Positions 8,129-18,800 are shown, counted from the first letter of the stretch. The stretch is DNA of 64,000 bases from GCA-2725625 sp964574215 (GCA_964574215.1 CAZNLR010000027.1:3261-67260), one strand, 5' to 3'. A program made the numbers and translations. Notes: generated by a model from the sequence alone, not told the origin.

Positions 8129-9034
8129 TCAGACCACCAAGCTCAAACCCACCTGCCCCGTTTGCTCGAATTCGTCCAGCAAATGGTCGTCGTGGGCCAC
8201 CAGGTGCTTGATCTCCGGGTGACTCTTCATCAGACCGTTGAGCCAGCGCAGCTCGCCCAGGATCAAGGATTTGTCCTCGGGCACCCAGGGGGCCGCCTTG
8301 TTCTTGATCAGGGTAATGTTATCCATGTTCCAAGCGACATCGAAGGAATGCAGAAACTCCTGGCCGTCGGCCATGCGGATATAAGCCATTTGTGAATCCG
8401 TGCTGTGACCCGGTGACTTGATGGCGACGACACCGGGCGCGATGGGATAGTGTACAGGGTAATCGACGATGATGAAGTTTTCGACGTCATCCTGGGAAAT
8501 CTGCAAATGGGGCCGGTGCGGCTCCTCTACCAGCAACCGGGCCGTCTCCCGGGAAATGATGGTTTTCCGCGCCAAGTCCTTGAAGTTGGGTGACTGTAGG
8601 ACACCGCCGGAATGATCGCCGTGATAGTGGCTGAGAAAAATGACCTTGGCTTGATCCAATGCCGTCTGCAGGAGGTCATACTGTTCCGGATAATAGGGTT
8701 CGGCCTCGCCCTTGCCGAAGGATTCGTGAGTCTCCAGGTCGAGCCCGGAATCGAGCATGACGGTACCGTCGTCGTAGACCAGTTGGTAGGCGGTCCGGGG
8801 CATGGCGGTGGGTGTTTCATCGCCGCCCTCGACGACGAATTTGCGGGGGCGGATCGAGGCGGCGACGCTGATGGCGTTGATTGCCTGGGGCCCGGGGCCG
8901 GGCAGCAGACCGGCCTGAGCCCGCACGGCCTCAATGTCCACATGGTACGGAACTTCCTCCGCGGCCGCGTTTTCCGAATCAGACTGGGCGTCCTCTTTTA
9001 TCTCTGCAAGATCGGCGGTATCGTCCGGCGTCAT
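8129..9034 (-). CDS. MBL-fold metallo-hydrolase
   Basis: 301 residues of the metallo-beta-lactamase superfamily. The zinc motif HYHGDH is at residues 136-141, followed by further metal-ligand candidates in SPGHSTDSQ and the late HLVAHDDH. The family covers lactonases, glyoxalases and many other hydrolases, and the substrate cannot be read from the sequence. The N-terminal 30 residues are acidic and probably disordered, with no signal peptide, so the protein is likely cytosolic. A good ribosome site (GAGGAAG) supports the ATG at 9034. It lies downstream of a separate chemoreceptor transcript that has its own terminator. Confidence 0.88.
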   Translation of the reverse strand: MTPDDTADLAEIKEDAQSDSENAAAEEVPYHVDIEAVRAQAGLLPGPGPQAINAISVAASIRPRKFVVEGGDETPTAMPRTAYQLVYDDGTVMLDSGLDLETHESFGKGEAEPYYPEQYDLLQTALDQAKVIFLSHYHGDHSGGVLQSPNFKDLARKTIISRETARLLVEEPHRPHLQISQDDVENFIIVDYPVHYPIAPGVVAIKSPGHSTDSQMAYIRMADGQEFLHSFDVAWNMDNITLIKNKAAPWVPEDKSLILGELRWLNGLMKSHPEIKHLVAHDDHLLDEFEQTGQVGLSLVV

Positions 9035-9201
9035 AATATCTTCCTCATTTTTATCGGTTTATGTCCGGTACCATGAGGCTATTCCGGCGCCAAATCAATC
9101 CGGAAAAATTTCCGCCTTTGTTGAGACATTTGGAGGCAATGAATTTGTATGGATCTGCGAGGCGGTTATGGATTAGCAAGCAGGTTGGCAAAAACTGGAT
9201 C

Positions 9202-9230
9202 AAAAAAAAGCGGCCCGATGAACGGGCCGC
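9202..9230 (-). terminator. Rho-independent terminator of the haem-type chemoreceptor gene
   Basis: A stem of GCGGCCCG (9210-9217) with CGGGCCGC (9223-9230) around a 5-nt loop, followed on the minus strand by eight T (9202-9209). It lies 25 bases after the upstream stop codon. Confidence 0.92.
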
Positions 9231-9255
9231 TAAAATTTGACTTTCCGCTAAATAG

Positions 9256-11664
9256 CTATTCGGCGGCCTGCAGTTGGTCTTGGTCGTCATCGTTGCCGCT
9301 GTCGTCCGAATCCGTTCGAACGTTCGAGAGAAACGACTGGACCGAGTTGGCCAACTGGTTGGACAGTTCCGTCAAATCGCCGGCGGAATTTTGGACCCGG
9401 CCGGCGGCTTCACCGGTGCCGTCCACTTCCGCGGCAACCGTCGTAATATTGTTGGTCACTTCCTGCGTGCCGGAAGCGGCCTGTTCAACATTACGGGCGA
9501 TCTCCTGCGTTGCCGCGCCCTGTTCTTCGACGGCGGCGGCGACACCAGAGGCGATCTGATTGATCTCGCCAATAATATCGGAGATCCCCTGAATCGCTTC
9601 CACCGAACCGTTGGTGGCTGATTGAATACCGGCGATTTGGCTGCTGATCTCCTCCGTGGCTTTTGCCGTCTGGGTAGCCAGATTACCCACTTCCGAAGCG
9701 ACCACGGCAAAACCCTTACCTGCCTCACCGGCTCTCGCCGCCTCGATGGTGGCGTTGAGGGCCAGCAAATTGGTCTGGCTGGCGATATCGTTGATCAGTT
9801 CGACAACCTCGCCGATCTTTCCGGCAGCCTCCGCCAGGCCACGCACCATTTCGTTTGTTTGCTGCGCTTTCTCGACGGCGTTGGCCGATATATTGGAAGA
9901 TTGGCTGACCTGTTGGGAAATCTCGGAAATGGATTTCGACAATTCTTCCGCCGCCGCCGACACGGTTTGCACGTTGACGGAAGCCTGTTCCGCCGCTGCC
10001 GACACACTTGTCGATTTGGCTTTGGCGCTGTCGGTTTTGTGAACCATTTCCGTCGCCGTAGATTCCATATTTTCGGCGGACGACGAAACCGAATTCACCA
10101 CACCCATGACTTGGTTTTCAAAGGTATCGGCCAGTTCGTTCATGGCGCGTTCGCGTTCGGCTTCGGCTTCTTCCTTCTGCCTTTCTTCGGCAAGTTGAGC
10201 TTCCTGCTGCCGCTTGGCTTCGGCTTCGGCTTCGGCTTTTTCGCGTTCCATATCCTGGCGCTGGCGATCGGCTTCCGCTTCGGCTTCCTGCTTCTGGCGT
10301 TCCACTTCTTCTTGTTGCCGTTTGGTATCCAGCTCCGCCTGACGGGCGCGATCTTCTTCCGTCTGTTTGCGCTGCGTTTCGGACTCTTCCTCGAGTCTTA
10401 CCCGCTCTATGGCGTTTTCCTTGAAAACCTGAACGGCCTGCGCCATATCGCCCAACTCGTCCGTGCTGTCCACATAGGCGATATCGACGTCGTTATCGCC
10501 GCCCGCGAGGACGCCCATAACATCGGACAGTTTCGCCATCCGGCCCAGGACGAAAATAGATGTGAAGACGTAAACACCGGCGACCGCCAGCAGGATGATT
10601 ATCGTCGAGATAATGGCGGCCAGCCTCAAACCATCCTGGGTAGCACTGGCGAGGTTGGCATATCTGACGACCAAGTCGTTGCTGACTTTTCGTAAATCGT
10701 TAGACAGCGTCATCATGGCGCTAACTTCGACGGCCCGGTCGGCCGCATCGGAGGCATTTAAGACCTTCTGAACGGTAGCAAAGAAAGATGCTGCCTTGGT
10801 TTCTACCTGGCCGATGATTTCCTGAGCTTCCGCATCGTCAATGGGTTGGGTTTCGACAAAGTTTTTGCGGGCCAAGTCGGTGGAATATTTGCCTCCTGCT
10901 TTCATTGCCAAAAGCGATTCGGAGAATATCGTTTTCGCCATTTTGTATTCGTCCAGGCTGGGGCTAAGGAGCCTTTTACCCAATGGAACGGTTTTGGCGA
11001 ACGCCACTTCAAATCGACGAATGCCGAGCATGTCGCCGACTTTATAAGGGCGCCCTTCCATTTTGGTGTGGCAATCGGCACAACCCTTGGCCACGGCCAG
11101 ATCGGCCGTATAAAAGGCCAGCTTCATCTTGCCGTCTTTTTCTTCCGGGAAGAAAATAGTTTGTTTTGGATTTTTAGCGAGTATCGCGCCGGCCTTTTTG
11201 TCCATTTCGTTTTTGTAACCGGCAACCGGATTGATCGGGTTGTCCGAAATGATGGCGACCGACAAGTCCGATCCGTCTCCAACCTTACTGTTGACCAGCC
11301 GTGTAAAAGTAGCTGGGAACGGTACGGAGGGATGGCTCTCTTTTTCCGGGGTCATGGAGATACCCAGCTTGGCCTTTTTGGCCGTGCCGATGATGGATTT
11401 CGTATAGGTGCCCCTCATCTTGGTTATGTAATTGTCCAAGAAGTCGATACGCTTTTTAGTGTTATCGAAAACGTCTTTGGCCGTTGTCGTACCGAGCACG
11501 CTTTTTGCCATGGCTTGGGTCAGCATCCGCTGACGTCCCAATATTTCAACGATACTGGCGTCTTTTCTGGCAACTTCAAGAGCTTGAAACAGATAAATGC
11601 CGGATCCGATCGATACCAATCCTAACACTGCAAGCATAAAGGTGACTTTTAGTTTGATGGTCAT
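9256..11664 (-). CDS. Methyl-accepting chemotaxis protein with periplasmic CxxCH haem-type sensor
   Basis: 802 residues. The first membrane segment is at about 7-27 and the second at about 349-371, enclosing a periplasmic domain of the DUF3365/Tll0287-like type. This has a c-type haem motif, CADCH, at 195-199. A HAMP domain follows (about 372-425), then a very charged coiled coil rich in EAEAE/KRQQEE (about 425-510), then the MCP signalling domain with the tip DIASQTNLLALNATIEAARAG. The receptor probably senses redox state or a gas through covalent haem outside the membrane, a reading taken from the motif and the family. It has its own terminator and a long AT-rich upstream region. Confidence 0.92.
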   Translation of the reverse strand: MTIKLKVTFMLAVLGLVSIGSGIYLFQALEVARKDASIVEILGRQRMLTQAMAKSVLGTTTAKDVFDNTKKRIDFLDNYITKMRGTYTKSIIGTAKKAKLGISMTPEKESHPSVPFPATFTRLVNSKVGDGSDLSVAIISDNPINPVAGYKNEMDKKAGAILAKNPKQTIFFPEEKDGKMKLAFYTADLAVAKGCADCHTKMEGRPYKVGDMLGIRRFEVAFAKTVPLGKRLLSPSLDEYKMAKTIFSESLLAMKAGGKYSTDLARKNFVETQPIDDAEAQEIIGQVETKAASFFATVQKVLNASDAADRAVEVSAMMTLSNDLRKVSNDLVVRYANLASATQDGLRLAAIISTIIILLAVAGVYVFTSIFVLGRMAKLSDVMGVLAGGDNDVDIAYVDSTDELGDMAQAVQVFKENAIERVRLEEESETQRKQTEEDRARQAELDTKRQQEEVERQKQEAEAEADRQRQDMEREKAEAEAEAKRQQEAQLAEERQKEEAEAERERAMNELADTFENQVMGVVNSVSSSAENMESTATEMVHKTDSAKAKSTSVSAAAEQASVNVQTVSAAAEELSKSISEISQQVSQSSNISANAVEKAQQTNEMVRGLAEAAGKIGEVVELINDIASQTNLLALNATIEAARAGEAGKGFAVVASEVGNLATQTAKATEEISSQIAGIQSATNGSVEAIQGISDIIGEINQIASGVAAAVEEQGAATQEIARNVEQAASGTQEVTNNITTVAAEVDGTGEAAGRVQNSAGDLTELSNQLANSVQSFLSNVRTDSDDSGNDDDQDQLQAAE

Positions 11665-12052
11665 ATGAGGCTCCTTATTTTCCTTACTGCATAATATTCA
11701 GGTAAAAAACACTAAATTAATGAATGCTAATATTAATAATTTTGAAGAATATCTTATGCATGAAATTCAATATTGGTACGATGAGCTAATATTCCAGGAA
11801 AAAAATTGTGGGATTTTTAGGGAAAGTAGCTATCTATGCAGGATTAGTAGAAAATATCCAAAAATGAATTACCTTTGATTTTGTTTTTTAAGTATTCATG
11901 TTTCAGAATATTTCTAAAGTATTTCTAATTATTTCAATCGAACATATTACCGACATTGACGATTGTTATTGGTGGCCGTGCACGGCTGTGCCATAAACGG
12001 CGGCGACGTCACTCAAAAAAAATTGACGGAATAACAAGGGGAAAGATCAAAC
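11665..12052. other. Divergent intergenic region between chemoreceptor and amidohydrolase
   Basis: 388 bases, strongly AT-rich from 11690 to 11945. The only structure I can point to is a perfect 12-bp palindrome GCCGTGCACGGC at 11975-11986, near the amidohydrolase gene, which could be an operator. A ribosome-site-like AAGGGGAAAG precedes the ATG at 12053. There is no convincing small gene. Confidence 0.5.
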
Positions 12053-13126
12053 ATGTTTTTTAAGTGCGCCCATCGTGCTCCCGCCGCCGACCAGGCCGCC
12101 GGCCAGACCGTATCCAACGGCTCTAAATCTTTTATTGTCGACATCCATTGCCACCGCGAATGTGCACCGGCCACCGAAATGATGAAGGTGGAGGCCGAGA
12201 AGGTCGGTTACGCCGCGCTCTCTTTCGGCAGCGAGCTAACCAAAGAGGTCAATCGGCAGCAGCTCAAGGACATCAAACCCAAGATGGAATCCCTGGATGA
12301 GCGGATTGCCGATATGAATCGAATGGGGGTGGATATTCAGGCCGTTTCGGTATCTCCGTACCAATACTATTATTGGGCGGAGGCCGGTATCGGACGTGAC
12401 GTTTCGAAAGTAATCAATGACGATCTGGCGGACGCCGTGGCGACCCATCCCGACCGGTTTGTGGCGCTTGGAACCATACCGCTGCAAAACACCGAATTGG
12501 CGGTGGTTGAATTGGAGCGCTGCGTCAAGGAATTGGGTTTCAAGGGAGTAGAGATCAACAGCCAAGTCGCTGGAGAGGAACTCTCCGCGCCCCGCCTGGA
12601 ACCGTTTTTCGCCAAGGCCGAGGAACTGGGCGCGCTGATTTTTATTCATACCGCCGGATTTACCCATCCGGATCGCTTTACCGAGCACTATTTCATCAAT
12701 CTCATCGGTCATCCGGTGGAAGCGACGCTGGCCATCAGCCATCTGATATTCGATGGCGTCATGGAGCGCCACCCGGGTCTCAAAATTGTCGTTGCCCATG
12801 GCGGTGGTTACCTACCTGCCTATGCCGGCCGCATGGATCACGCCTATCGAGCCAGAAAGGATGTGCGCGAAGGTTTGCCCAACCCGCCCAGCGAATACCT
12901 CAAGCGGTTTTATTTCGACACCATGGTATTCGAGCCCGATCAGCTTGATTTCCTTATTAATAAGTACGGCGCCGATCATGTTTTGCTGGGCACCGACTAT
13001 CCCTACGATATGGGAGAGAGCGATCCGGTGGGTCTCGTCAATCGGGTGGATGGGCTCAGTCAACACGACTGTGCCGCCATTTGCGGTGGCAATGCGGCCA
13101 AACTGCTGAACCTATCAACGGAATAA
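12053..13126 (+). CDS. Amidohydrolase-2 family protein (ACMSD-like)
   Basis: 357 residues of the metal-dependent amidohydrolase family that includes 2-amino-3-carboxymuconate-6-semialdehyde decarboxylase. Metal ligands are visible as DIHCHRE (about residue 32), FIHTAGF, VVAHGGGYLP and the Asp in LLGTDYPYD. Members decarboxylate or hydrolyse aromatic ring-cleavage products; the substrate here is not known. The next gene, 24 bases downstream, encodes an alpha/beta hydrolase resembling kynurenine formamidases. A role of the pair in aromatic or tryptophan catabolism is possible but rests on context alone. Confidence 0.85.
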   Translation: MFFKCAHRAPAADQAAGQTVSNGSKSFIVDIHCHRECAPATEMMKVEAEKVGYAALSFGSELTKEVNRQQLKDIKPKMESLDERIADMNRMGVDIQAVSVSPYQYYYWAEAGIGRDVSKVINDDLADAVATHPDRFVALGTIPLQNTELAVVELERCVKELGFKGVEINSQVAGEELSAPRLEPFFAKAEELGALIFIHTAGFTHPDRFTEHYFINLIGHPVEATLAISHLIFDGVMERHPGLKIVVAHGGGYLPAYAGRMDHAYRARKDVREGLPNPPSEYLKRFYFDTMVFEPDQLDFLINKYGADHVLLGTDYPYDMGESDPVGLVNRVDGLSQHDCAAICGGNAAKLLNLSTE

Positions 13127-13150
13127 CCGCCTCTTTTCCACCGGCTTTCC

Positions 13151-14038
13151 ATGGACAAGATATACAAAGACTATACCAAAGAAGAACTCGACCGGCAGTA
13201 TGATCAACGGACATTGGTGCCGGATATCGAGCCCTATTCACGATCCTGGCGGCAAGGGACAGAAGAGGCCCGGCGGCAGGTCAAAAACATTCTCGACGCA
13301 TCCTACGGGGAGCATGAGGATGAGAGGCTGGATATTTATCTGCCTTCTAAAATCGCCGAGACGGCGTCCGCTCCCATTCTTATTTTTTTACACGGGGGCG
13401 CCTGGCGGGGATCGAGCAAGGAGGATTTGGGGAATCCCGCGTTGGTATTTGCCAAGGCAGGTGCTGTATACGTCGCGCCTGAATTCTCTTTGGCGCCGGC
13501 CACCAGTTTAGACCAAATCGTCAATCAAGTTCGCCGCGCCGTTAAATTCGTTTACGACAATGCTGAAAATTACGGCGGAACTCGGGACCGGATTTACCTG
13601 TCGGGTCATTCCTCAGGGGCGCATTTGGCTTCGATGATTACCGTAACCGACTGGGAACAAGAATTCGGCTGTCCGCCGGACATTATAAAAGGCGTTACAT
13701 TGGTCAGCGGTCCCTATGATCTGGAGCCCGTTCGCCTCAGCGCCAGAAACGACTATTTACATTTGGATGACGACGCGGCCCGGCGCAATAGCGCTCATTG
13801 GTATTTGCCGAAAATGGACCGACATTACGTTCCGCCGGCGCTCTTTGCCTGGGGTGGGGGGGAATTGGACGAATTCCAGCGTCAATCCCGCGCCATGGCC
13901 GAAACCTGGGAAAAAACGGGCGTCGATGTTCAAAAATTTGTCTTTGAAGACCACAACCACTTCGAAATGTTTAATGCCTTCGTCGCGGCGGATAGTCCTT
14001 TGCGGGCAGCTATGCTCAACCAGCTGAAACTGGGATAG
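13151..14038 (+). CDS. Alpha/beta hydrolase, arylformamidase/esterase type
   Basis: 295 residues. The oxyanion motif HGGAWRG (about 78-84) and the nucleophile elbow GHSSGAH mark the hormone-sensitive-lipase-like alpha/beta hydrolases, which include kynurenine formamidase. The acid and His of the triad probably lie near GGGELDEFQRQ and EDHNHFEMF towards the C terminus. No signal peptide is present, so it is likely cytosolic. It sits 24 bases after the ACMSD-like amidohydrolase and is probably co-transcribed with it. Confidence 0.85.
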   Translation: MDKIYKDYTKEELDRQYDQRTLVPDIEPYSRSWRQGTEEARRQVKNILDASYGEHEDERLDIYLPSKIAETASAPILIFLHGGAWRGSSKEDLGNPALVFAKAGAVYVAPEFSLAPATSLDQIVNQVRRAVKFVYDNAENYGGTRDRIYLSGHSSGAHLASMITVTDWEQEFGCPPDIIKGVTLVSGPYDLEPVRLSARNDYLHLDDDAARRNSAHWYLPKMDRHYVPPALFAWGGGELDEFQRQSRAMAETWEKTGVDVQKFVFEDHNHFEMFNAFVAADSPLRAAMLNQLKLG

Positions 14039-14076
14039 GGCAATCGGCGCACCCTATATCGATCCGATATAATTCC

Positions 14077-14120
14077 TTGACATTATGTTATTTTGATATA
14101 TATCGCTTTAATATATATCA
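14077..14120 (+). promoter_or_regulatory. Promoter and candidate PadR operator of the efflux operon
   Basis: A -35-like TTGACA (14077-14082) is followed by a perfect 10-bp inverted repeat, TGATATATAT (14094-14103) and ATATATATCA (14111-14120), separated by 7 bases. The left arm covers the expected -10 position. The repeat lies 37 bases upstream of the padR-type gene, as expected for PadR autorepression. The binding itself is inferred. Confidence 0.6.
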
Positions 14121-14156
14121 GACCAATATAGAAATCATATATTATGCAGGTACGCT

Positions 14157-14750
14157 ATGGATACAAAATCCCTTTGTCTCGGGGCGCTCAGCATCGGCGA
14201 GGCCTCCGGTTATGAAATCAAGAAAATGTTTGAAGAAGGCGCTTTCAGCCACTTCTACGACGCCGGTTACGGATCGATATATCCGGCGTTGAACAAGTTG
14301 TTGGAGGACGGGCTGGTTACCTGCGTGGAAATGGAGCAGGAAAGCCGTCCGGTCAAGAAAGTCTATAGCCTGACGGAGGAAGGTCGCCTGGCGTTGAAGG
14401 CCAGCCTGCAACAAGCGCCGGCCCGTGACCGGGTGCGTTCAGACAGTTTGGTGATGATGTTTTTCGCCCACCTGATTGACCCCGGCCATCGGGCCTCGGT
14501 TTTAAACGCTTATATCGATTACTATCGGACCGGTATCGAATGTATCGAAAACGCCGCCTGCGAAGACCATCCTTTCGGGCACCAGTTTGTCAGTGGTCTC
14601 GGCAACGCCGTTTACCAGGCGGCGATTGAATATTTGGAGGAGCACAAGGAATTGCTTTTATCAGGCGAAGAACCAAAAAAAGAAAAAAGAGAAATCAAAG
14701 AAGTGAAAACCGTGGCCGAAGTCGGACAGGCGGCGGGAGGTGCGGCATGA
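14157..14750 (+). CDS. PadR-family transcriptional regulator
   Basis: 197 residues. The N-terminal winged helix has the PadR hallmarks: LGALSIGEASGYEIKKMFE, a YGSIYPALNKLLEDGLV recognition region and KKVYSLTEEGR in the wing. The C-terminal part is the helical dimerisation domain (Vir_act_alpha_C type), with a charged tail. The stop overlaps the start of the membrane fusion protein gene by 4 bases, so it is the first gene of the efflux operon and most likely its repressor. Confidence 0.92.
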   Translation: MDTKSLCLGALSIGEASGYEIKKMFEEGAFSHFYDAGYGSIYPALNKLLEDGLVTCVEMEQESRPVKKVYSLTEEGRLALKASLQQAPARDRVRSDSLVMMFFAHLIDPGHRASVLNAYIDYYRTGIECIENAACEDHPFGHQFVSGLGNAVYQAAIEYLEEHKELLLSGEEPKKEKREIKEVKTVAEVGQAAGGAA

Positions 14751-15889
14751 GACGCTCGTATTTAGTCGCGATCATTTTCGCGCTTCTGGTTGCAGGTTGG
14801 ATACTTTCCGGTCAATTTTCCAATGACGACCCATCAATTGAAACGGCCTCATCGACGGCGGAGTCGAAGCAAAAGGCGGGTGTTGCGTCCGAACTGCCCA
14901 AAGTACGGGTGCGGGTGTCGCTGGCCCAAACCAGAATCAACGAATTGGTCATGCTGGGCAAAACCGAAGCATCCCGGAAGGTCGAACTCAAATCCGAAAC
15001 CTCGGGTAAAATCGTTTCCCTTATGGTCAAAAAAGGCCAGCGGGTAAAAAAGGGAGAAGTTATTGTCAAACTGGCCATGGAGGACCGGCGGTCTCAGTTG
15101 ACCGCTGCTAAAGCTTTGTTGCGTCAACGGGAAATCGAATTTCAAGCGGCCAAGGAACTATCGGCGAGGAACTTCCGATCCAAAGTCAAGCTGGCCGGCA
15201 CCCAGACGGAGTTGGATACCGCCAAAGCGGCTCTGGAGAAAATCCGGTTGGATATCCGGCACACGGTTATCCGTGCGCCCTTCGATGGCATACTCGATGA
15301 CCGTCCCGTTGAATTGGGCGACTACGTATCGGTCGGCCATCGCGTTGCCACCATCATCGACCTGTCGCCGATATTGGTCGTGGGCGAAGTGACGGAGCGG
15401 GAAGTCGATATGATTAAACAGGGTGAGCCGGCAAAAGCGCGACTGGTGAGTGGCCGCGAGTTCGATGGCCGTATCCGCTACGTTTCCTCGGAAAGCTTAT
15501 CGACCACGCGAACCTTCACAGTGGAAATGGAAAACGAAAACTTGGACGCTTCGATCGTTTCCGGCATGACGGCGCAGATGCGCCTCAAACTTAATGAGGT
15601 GAAAGCGCACAAAGTGTCGCCGGCAGTGCTGACACTATCCGAAAAAGGCGTGGTCGGCGTTAAAGCCGTCGATGCCGATGGGACAGTGAAATTTTACCCC
15701 ATCGAATTGATTGCCGATACGCCTGATGGCATGTGGCTCGGCGGTTTGCCCGAAAAGGCAACATTGATTACCGTTGGCCAGGAATTCGTGAATACCGGTC
15801 AGAAGGTGATTGCCGTTCCCGAGGGAGCACCTCGCCCAAATCAAAAAAGTGACCTGGCAGTATCGGCCTTAAAAGGCGACAAATCATGA
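14747..15889 (+). CDS. RND efflux periplasmic adaptor (membrane fusion protein)
   Basis: 380 residues. An N-terminal membrane anchor (about 5-22) is followed by a lipoyl/barrel-sandwich half (ELKSETSGKIVSLMVKKG), an alpha-helical hairpin, the second lipoyl half (VIRAPFDGILDDRPVELGDYV) and the beta-barrel and membrane-proximal domains. It bridges the inner-membrane RND pump and an outer-membrane channel. It overlaps both neighbours by 4 bases. No outer-membrane factor gene is present in the operon, so a channel encoded elsewhere must be used. Confidence 0.93.
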   Translation: MRRSYLVAIIFALLVAGWILSGQFSNDDPSIETASSTAESKQKAGVASELPKVRVRVSLAQTRINELVMLGKTEASRKVELKSETSGKIVSLMVKKGQRVKKGEVIVKLAMEDRRSQLTAAKALLRQREIEFQAAKELSARNFRSKVKLAGTQTELDTAKAALEKIRLDIRHTVIRAPFDGILDDRPVELGDYVSVGHRVATIIDLSPILVVGEVTEREVDMIKQGEPAKARLVSGREFDGRIRYVSSESLSTTRTFTVEMENENLDASIVSGMTAQMRLKLNEVKAHKVSPAVLTLSEKGVVGVKAVDADGTVKFYPIELIADTPDGMWLGGLPEKATLITVGQEFVNTGQKVIAVPEGAPRPNQKSDLAVSALKGDKS

Positions 15890-18800
15890 CCGCTAATGTT
15901 ATTGATGCGGCGATTACCCATTCACGGACCATTATCACGACACTATTCCTGATTTTGGTGTCGGGCACCGTCGCCTTCGTCGAGATTCCGAAAGAAGCCG
16001 ATCCCGATATCAACATTCCCATCGTTTACGTAAACGCCAAGCTTGACGGCATTTCGCCGGAAGATGCCGAGCGGTTGATCATCCGGCCGATTGAGCAGGA
16101 ACTCCGCGTTATCGAAGGCGTCAAGGAAATGCGCTCCACTGGATTTGAAGGCGGCGCCAATGTCGTCTTGGAGTTCGATGCTGGTTTCGACGCCGATAAG
16201 GCGATGGACGATGTGCGGGAGAAACTCGATCTAGCCAAACCCGAATTGCCCGACGAAACCGAAGAACCCACGGTCCATGAAGTGAACTTCAGCCTGTTTC
16301 CGGTTCTGGTGGTTATCCTGTCGGGGGAATTGCCCGAACGGCAATTGATCGGACTGGCCAATAGTCTGCAGGATGAAATCGAAGGCATACCCGCTGTGTT
16401 GAAGGCCCAGATTGCCGGCGATCGGGACGAAATGGTTGAAGTCATAATCGACCCAGTAAAATTGGAAAGCTATGGCATTGAGGCGTCGACGGTAACCCAG
16501 GTGATGAGCGCCAACAATCTGTTGGTGGCGGCCGGCGCCCAAGACACAGGCAAGGGGCGCTTCTCGGTAAAAGTGCCCGGCATTTTTGAAACCGTCGAAG
16601 ATATTATGAATATGCCTGTAGTCGTTGATGGCGATGCTGCCGTTCGCGTCAAAGACGTAGCCGAGGTCCGCAACACCTTCAAGGACCCCAAAGGATTTGC
16701 CAGGGTTGGGGGAAGAAGCGCCGTCGCCTTGGAAGTATCAAAACGGACGGGCGAAAATATAATTGAGACCACTGAAGAAATCCGTCGGGTGGTCGAGGAA
16801 GAACGAAAAAACTGGCCGGTCGATTTGCAAAACGCTGTCCGTGTGGATTTTTCCCAGGACAAATCAGATAACATTCGGGATATGCTCACCGATCTCCAGA
16901 ACAATGTGCTGAGCGCTATTGTTCTGGTCATGGTCGTAATTGTTGCGGTGCTCGGTCTGCGGACAGCCGGATTGGTGGGAATCGCCATTCCAGGGTCTTT
17001 TTTGATCGGCATTCTGACCCTCGCCGCTTTCGGATTCACTCTCAATATCGTGGTGCTGTTCGGACTTATCCTTGCTGTAGGAATGTTGGTTGACGGCGCC
17101 ATCGTCGTGACTGAATTCGCCGATAGAAAAATGATCGAGGGAGAACCGCGGAGTCTCGCCTATGGCATGGCAGCCAAGCGGATGGCGTGGCCGATCATCG
17201 CCTCGACGGCGACCACCCTCGCAGCCTTCCTGCCTCTGCTTTTTTGGCCGGGCGTGGTGGGCGAGTTTATGAAATTCCTTCCCATCACCCTGGTGGTAAC
17301 GTTGGCCGCCTCCTTGTTAATGGCTCTTATTTTTGTGCCGACACTGGGTTCCTTATTTGGCAAGCCGGGCGCCATGGACGACAAAACCATGAAAGCGATC
17401 GGCGCCGGTGAATCAGGAGATATTGAAGATGTCGGCGGCTTTACCGGCAAGTATATTCATTTTTTGAAGATTGCATTGCGTCATCCGGCGAAGGTTTTAA
17501 TTGCGGCGATCGTCATGTTGGTAGGGGTCCAAGTTGTCTACGCCACATTCGGTAAAGGTGTGGAATTCTTCCCCGATGTGGAGCCGGAAAACGCCAAGCT
17601 TCAAGTGCGGGCCAGGGGCAATCTATCGGTCAACGAAAAAGATGCGCTGATGCGACAAGTGGAAAACCGCATCCTGAGCATGACCGAATTTCAGACCATT
17701 TACACCAGAACCGGCAAGGACGAGGACAGCCGGGAAGCGGAAGATATCATCGGCACCATATCCCTTGAGTTCATTGATTGGGATAGGCGTCGGCCCGCCA
17801 GCGAAATTTTGGATGAAGTACGGGCCAAAACGAAAGACTTGGTTGGGATATATATAGATGCTCGCAAACAAGAAAACGGTCCGCCCGTGGGAAAGCCAAT
17901 TCAATTACAGTTAACGTCACGGTATTCGGGCCTGCTCGAAGAAGCCGTCCTCAAAATCAGAACTAAACTGGAAACCATGGACGGTCTTCTCAATTTCGAG
18001 GATTCGAGACCGCTGCCGGGTATTACTTGGGAAGTTTCCGTAGACCGATCCCAAGCAGCTAAGTTCGGCGCCGATATTCGAACCATCGGACAGGCGATCC
18101 GCCTGGTGACCGGCGGTATAAAAGTCGACGAATACCGGCCGGACGATACCGATGATGAGGTGGAAATCCGCGTCCGTTATCCCGTTGAATTCCGCACCAT
18201 AAAGCAGCTTGATGCCATCCGGGTGAGAACGGCGCGGGGATTGGTGCCGCTGAGTAATTTCGTCAAACGCACAGCGGAACCGAAAATCGGCACCGTCAAC
18301 CGCGTCGACGGTAAAAAGGTGCTCTGGGTGAAAGCGGATCTGAAACCTGGACTCTTGGCCGATGACAAAGTGCAGGAAATTACCGCCTGGCTGAAGACGG
18401 CGGGTATCGATTCACGTATAGGCGTTAAGTTTAAGGGCGAAGACGAAGAACAGCGAAAAGCCCGCGAATTCCTAACCAAAGCCTTTGGCGTTGCCTTGTT
18501 CATTATGGCGATCATCCTGGTGACTCAATTTAACAGTTTCTATTCGGCTCTGCTGATCCTGTCGGCGGTAATCATGTCGACCATCGGTGTATTCATCGGT
18601 CTGCTCGTAACCGGCCAGCCCTTCGGCATTGTGATGAGCGGGGTCGGCGTTATTGCTCTGGCCGGGATCGTGGTCAACAATAATATCGTTCTGATCGATA
18701 CGTTTGACCGGATGAAAAAGCGATTTGGCGATCCGACAGAGGCTATCCTTAGAACCGGCGCTCAACGTATGAGGCCGGTTTTGTTGACGACGGCGACCAC

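Noticed and set aside
10150..10330. Repetitive GCTTCGGCTTC-like tract, possibly a satellite repeat
   Set aside because: It encodes the Glu/Ala/Gln-rich coiled coil of the chemoreceptor; the repeat follows from the protein sequence.
9622..10695. Long plus-strand open frame of 357 codons rich in Phe, Gly and Arg
   Set aside because: It is the antisense of the chemoreceptor signalling and coiled-coil regions; its repetitive composition mirrors Glu/Ala codons on the other strand.
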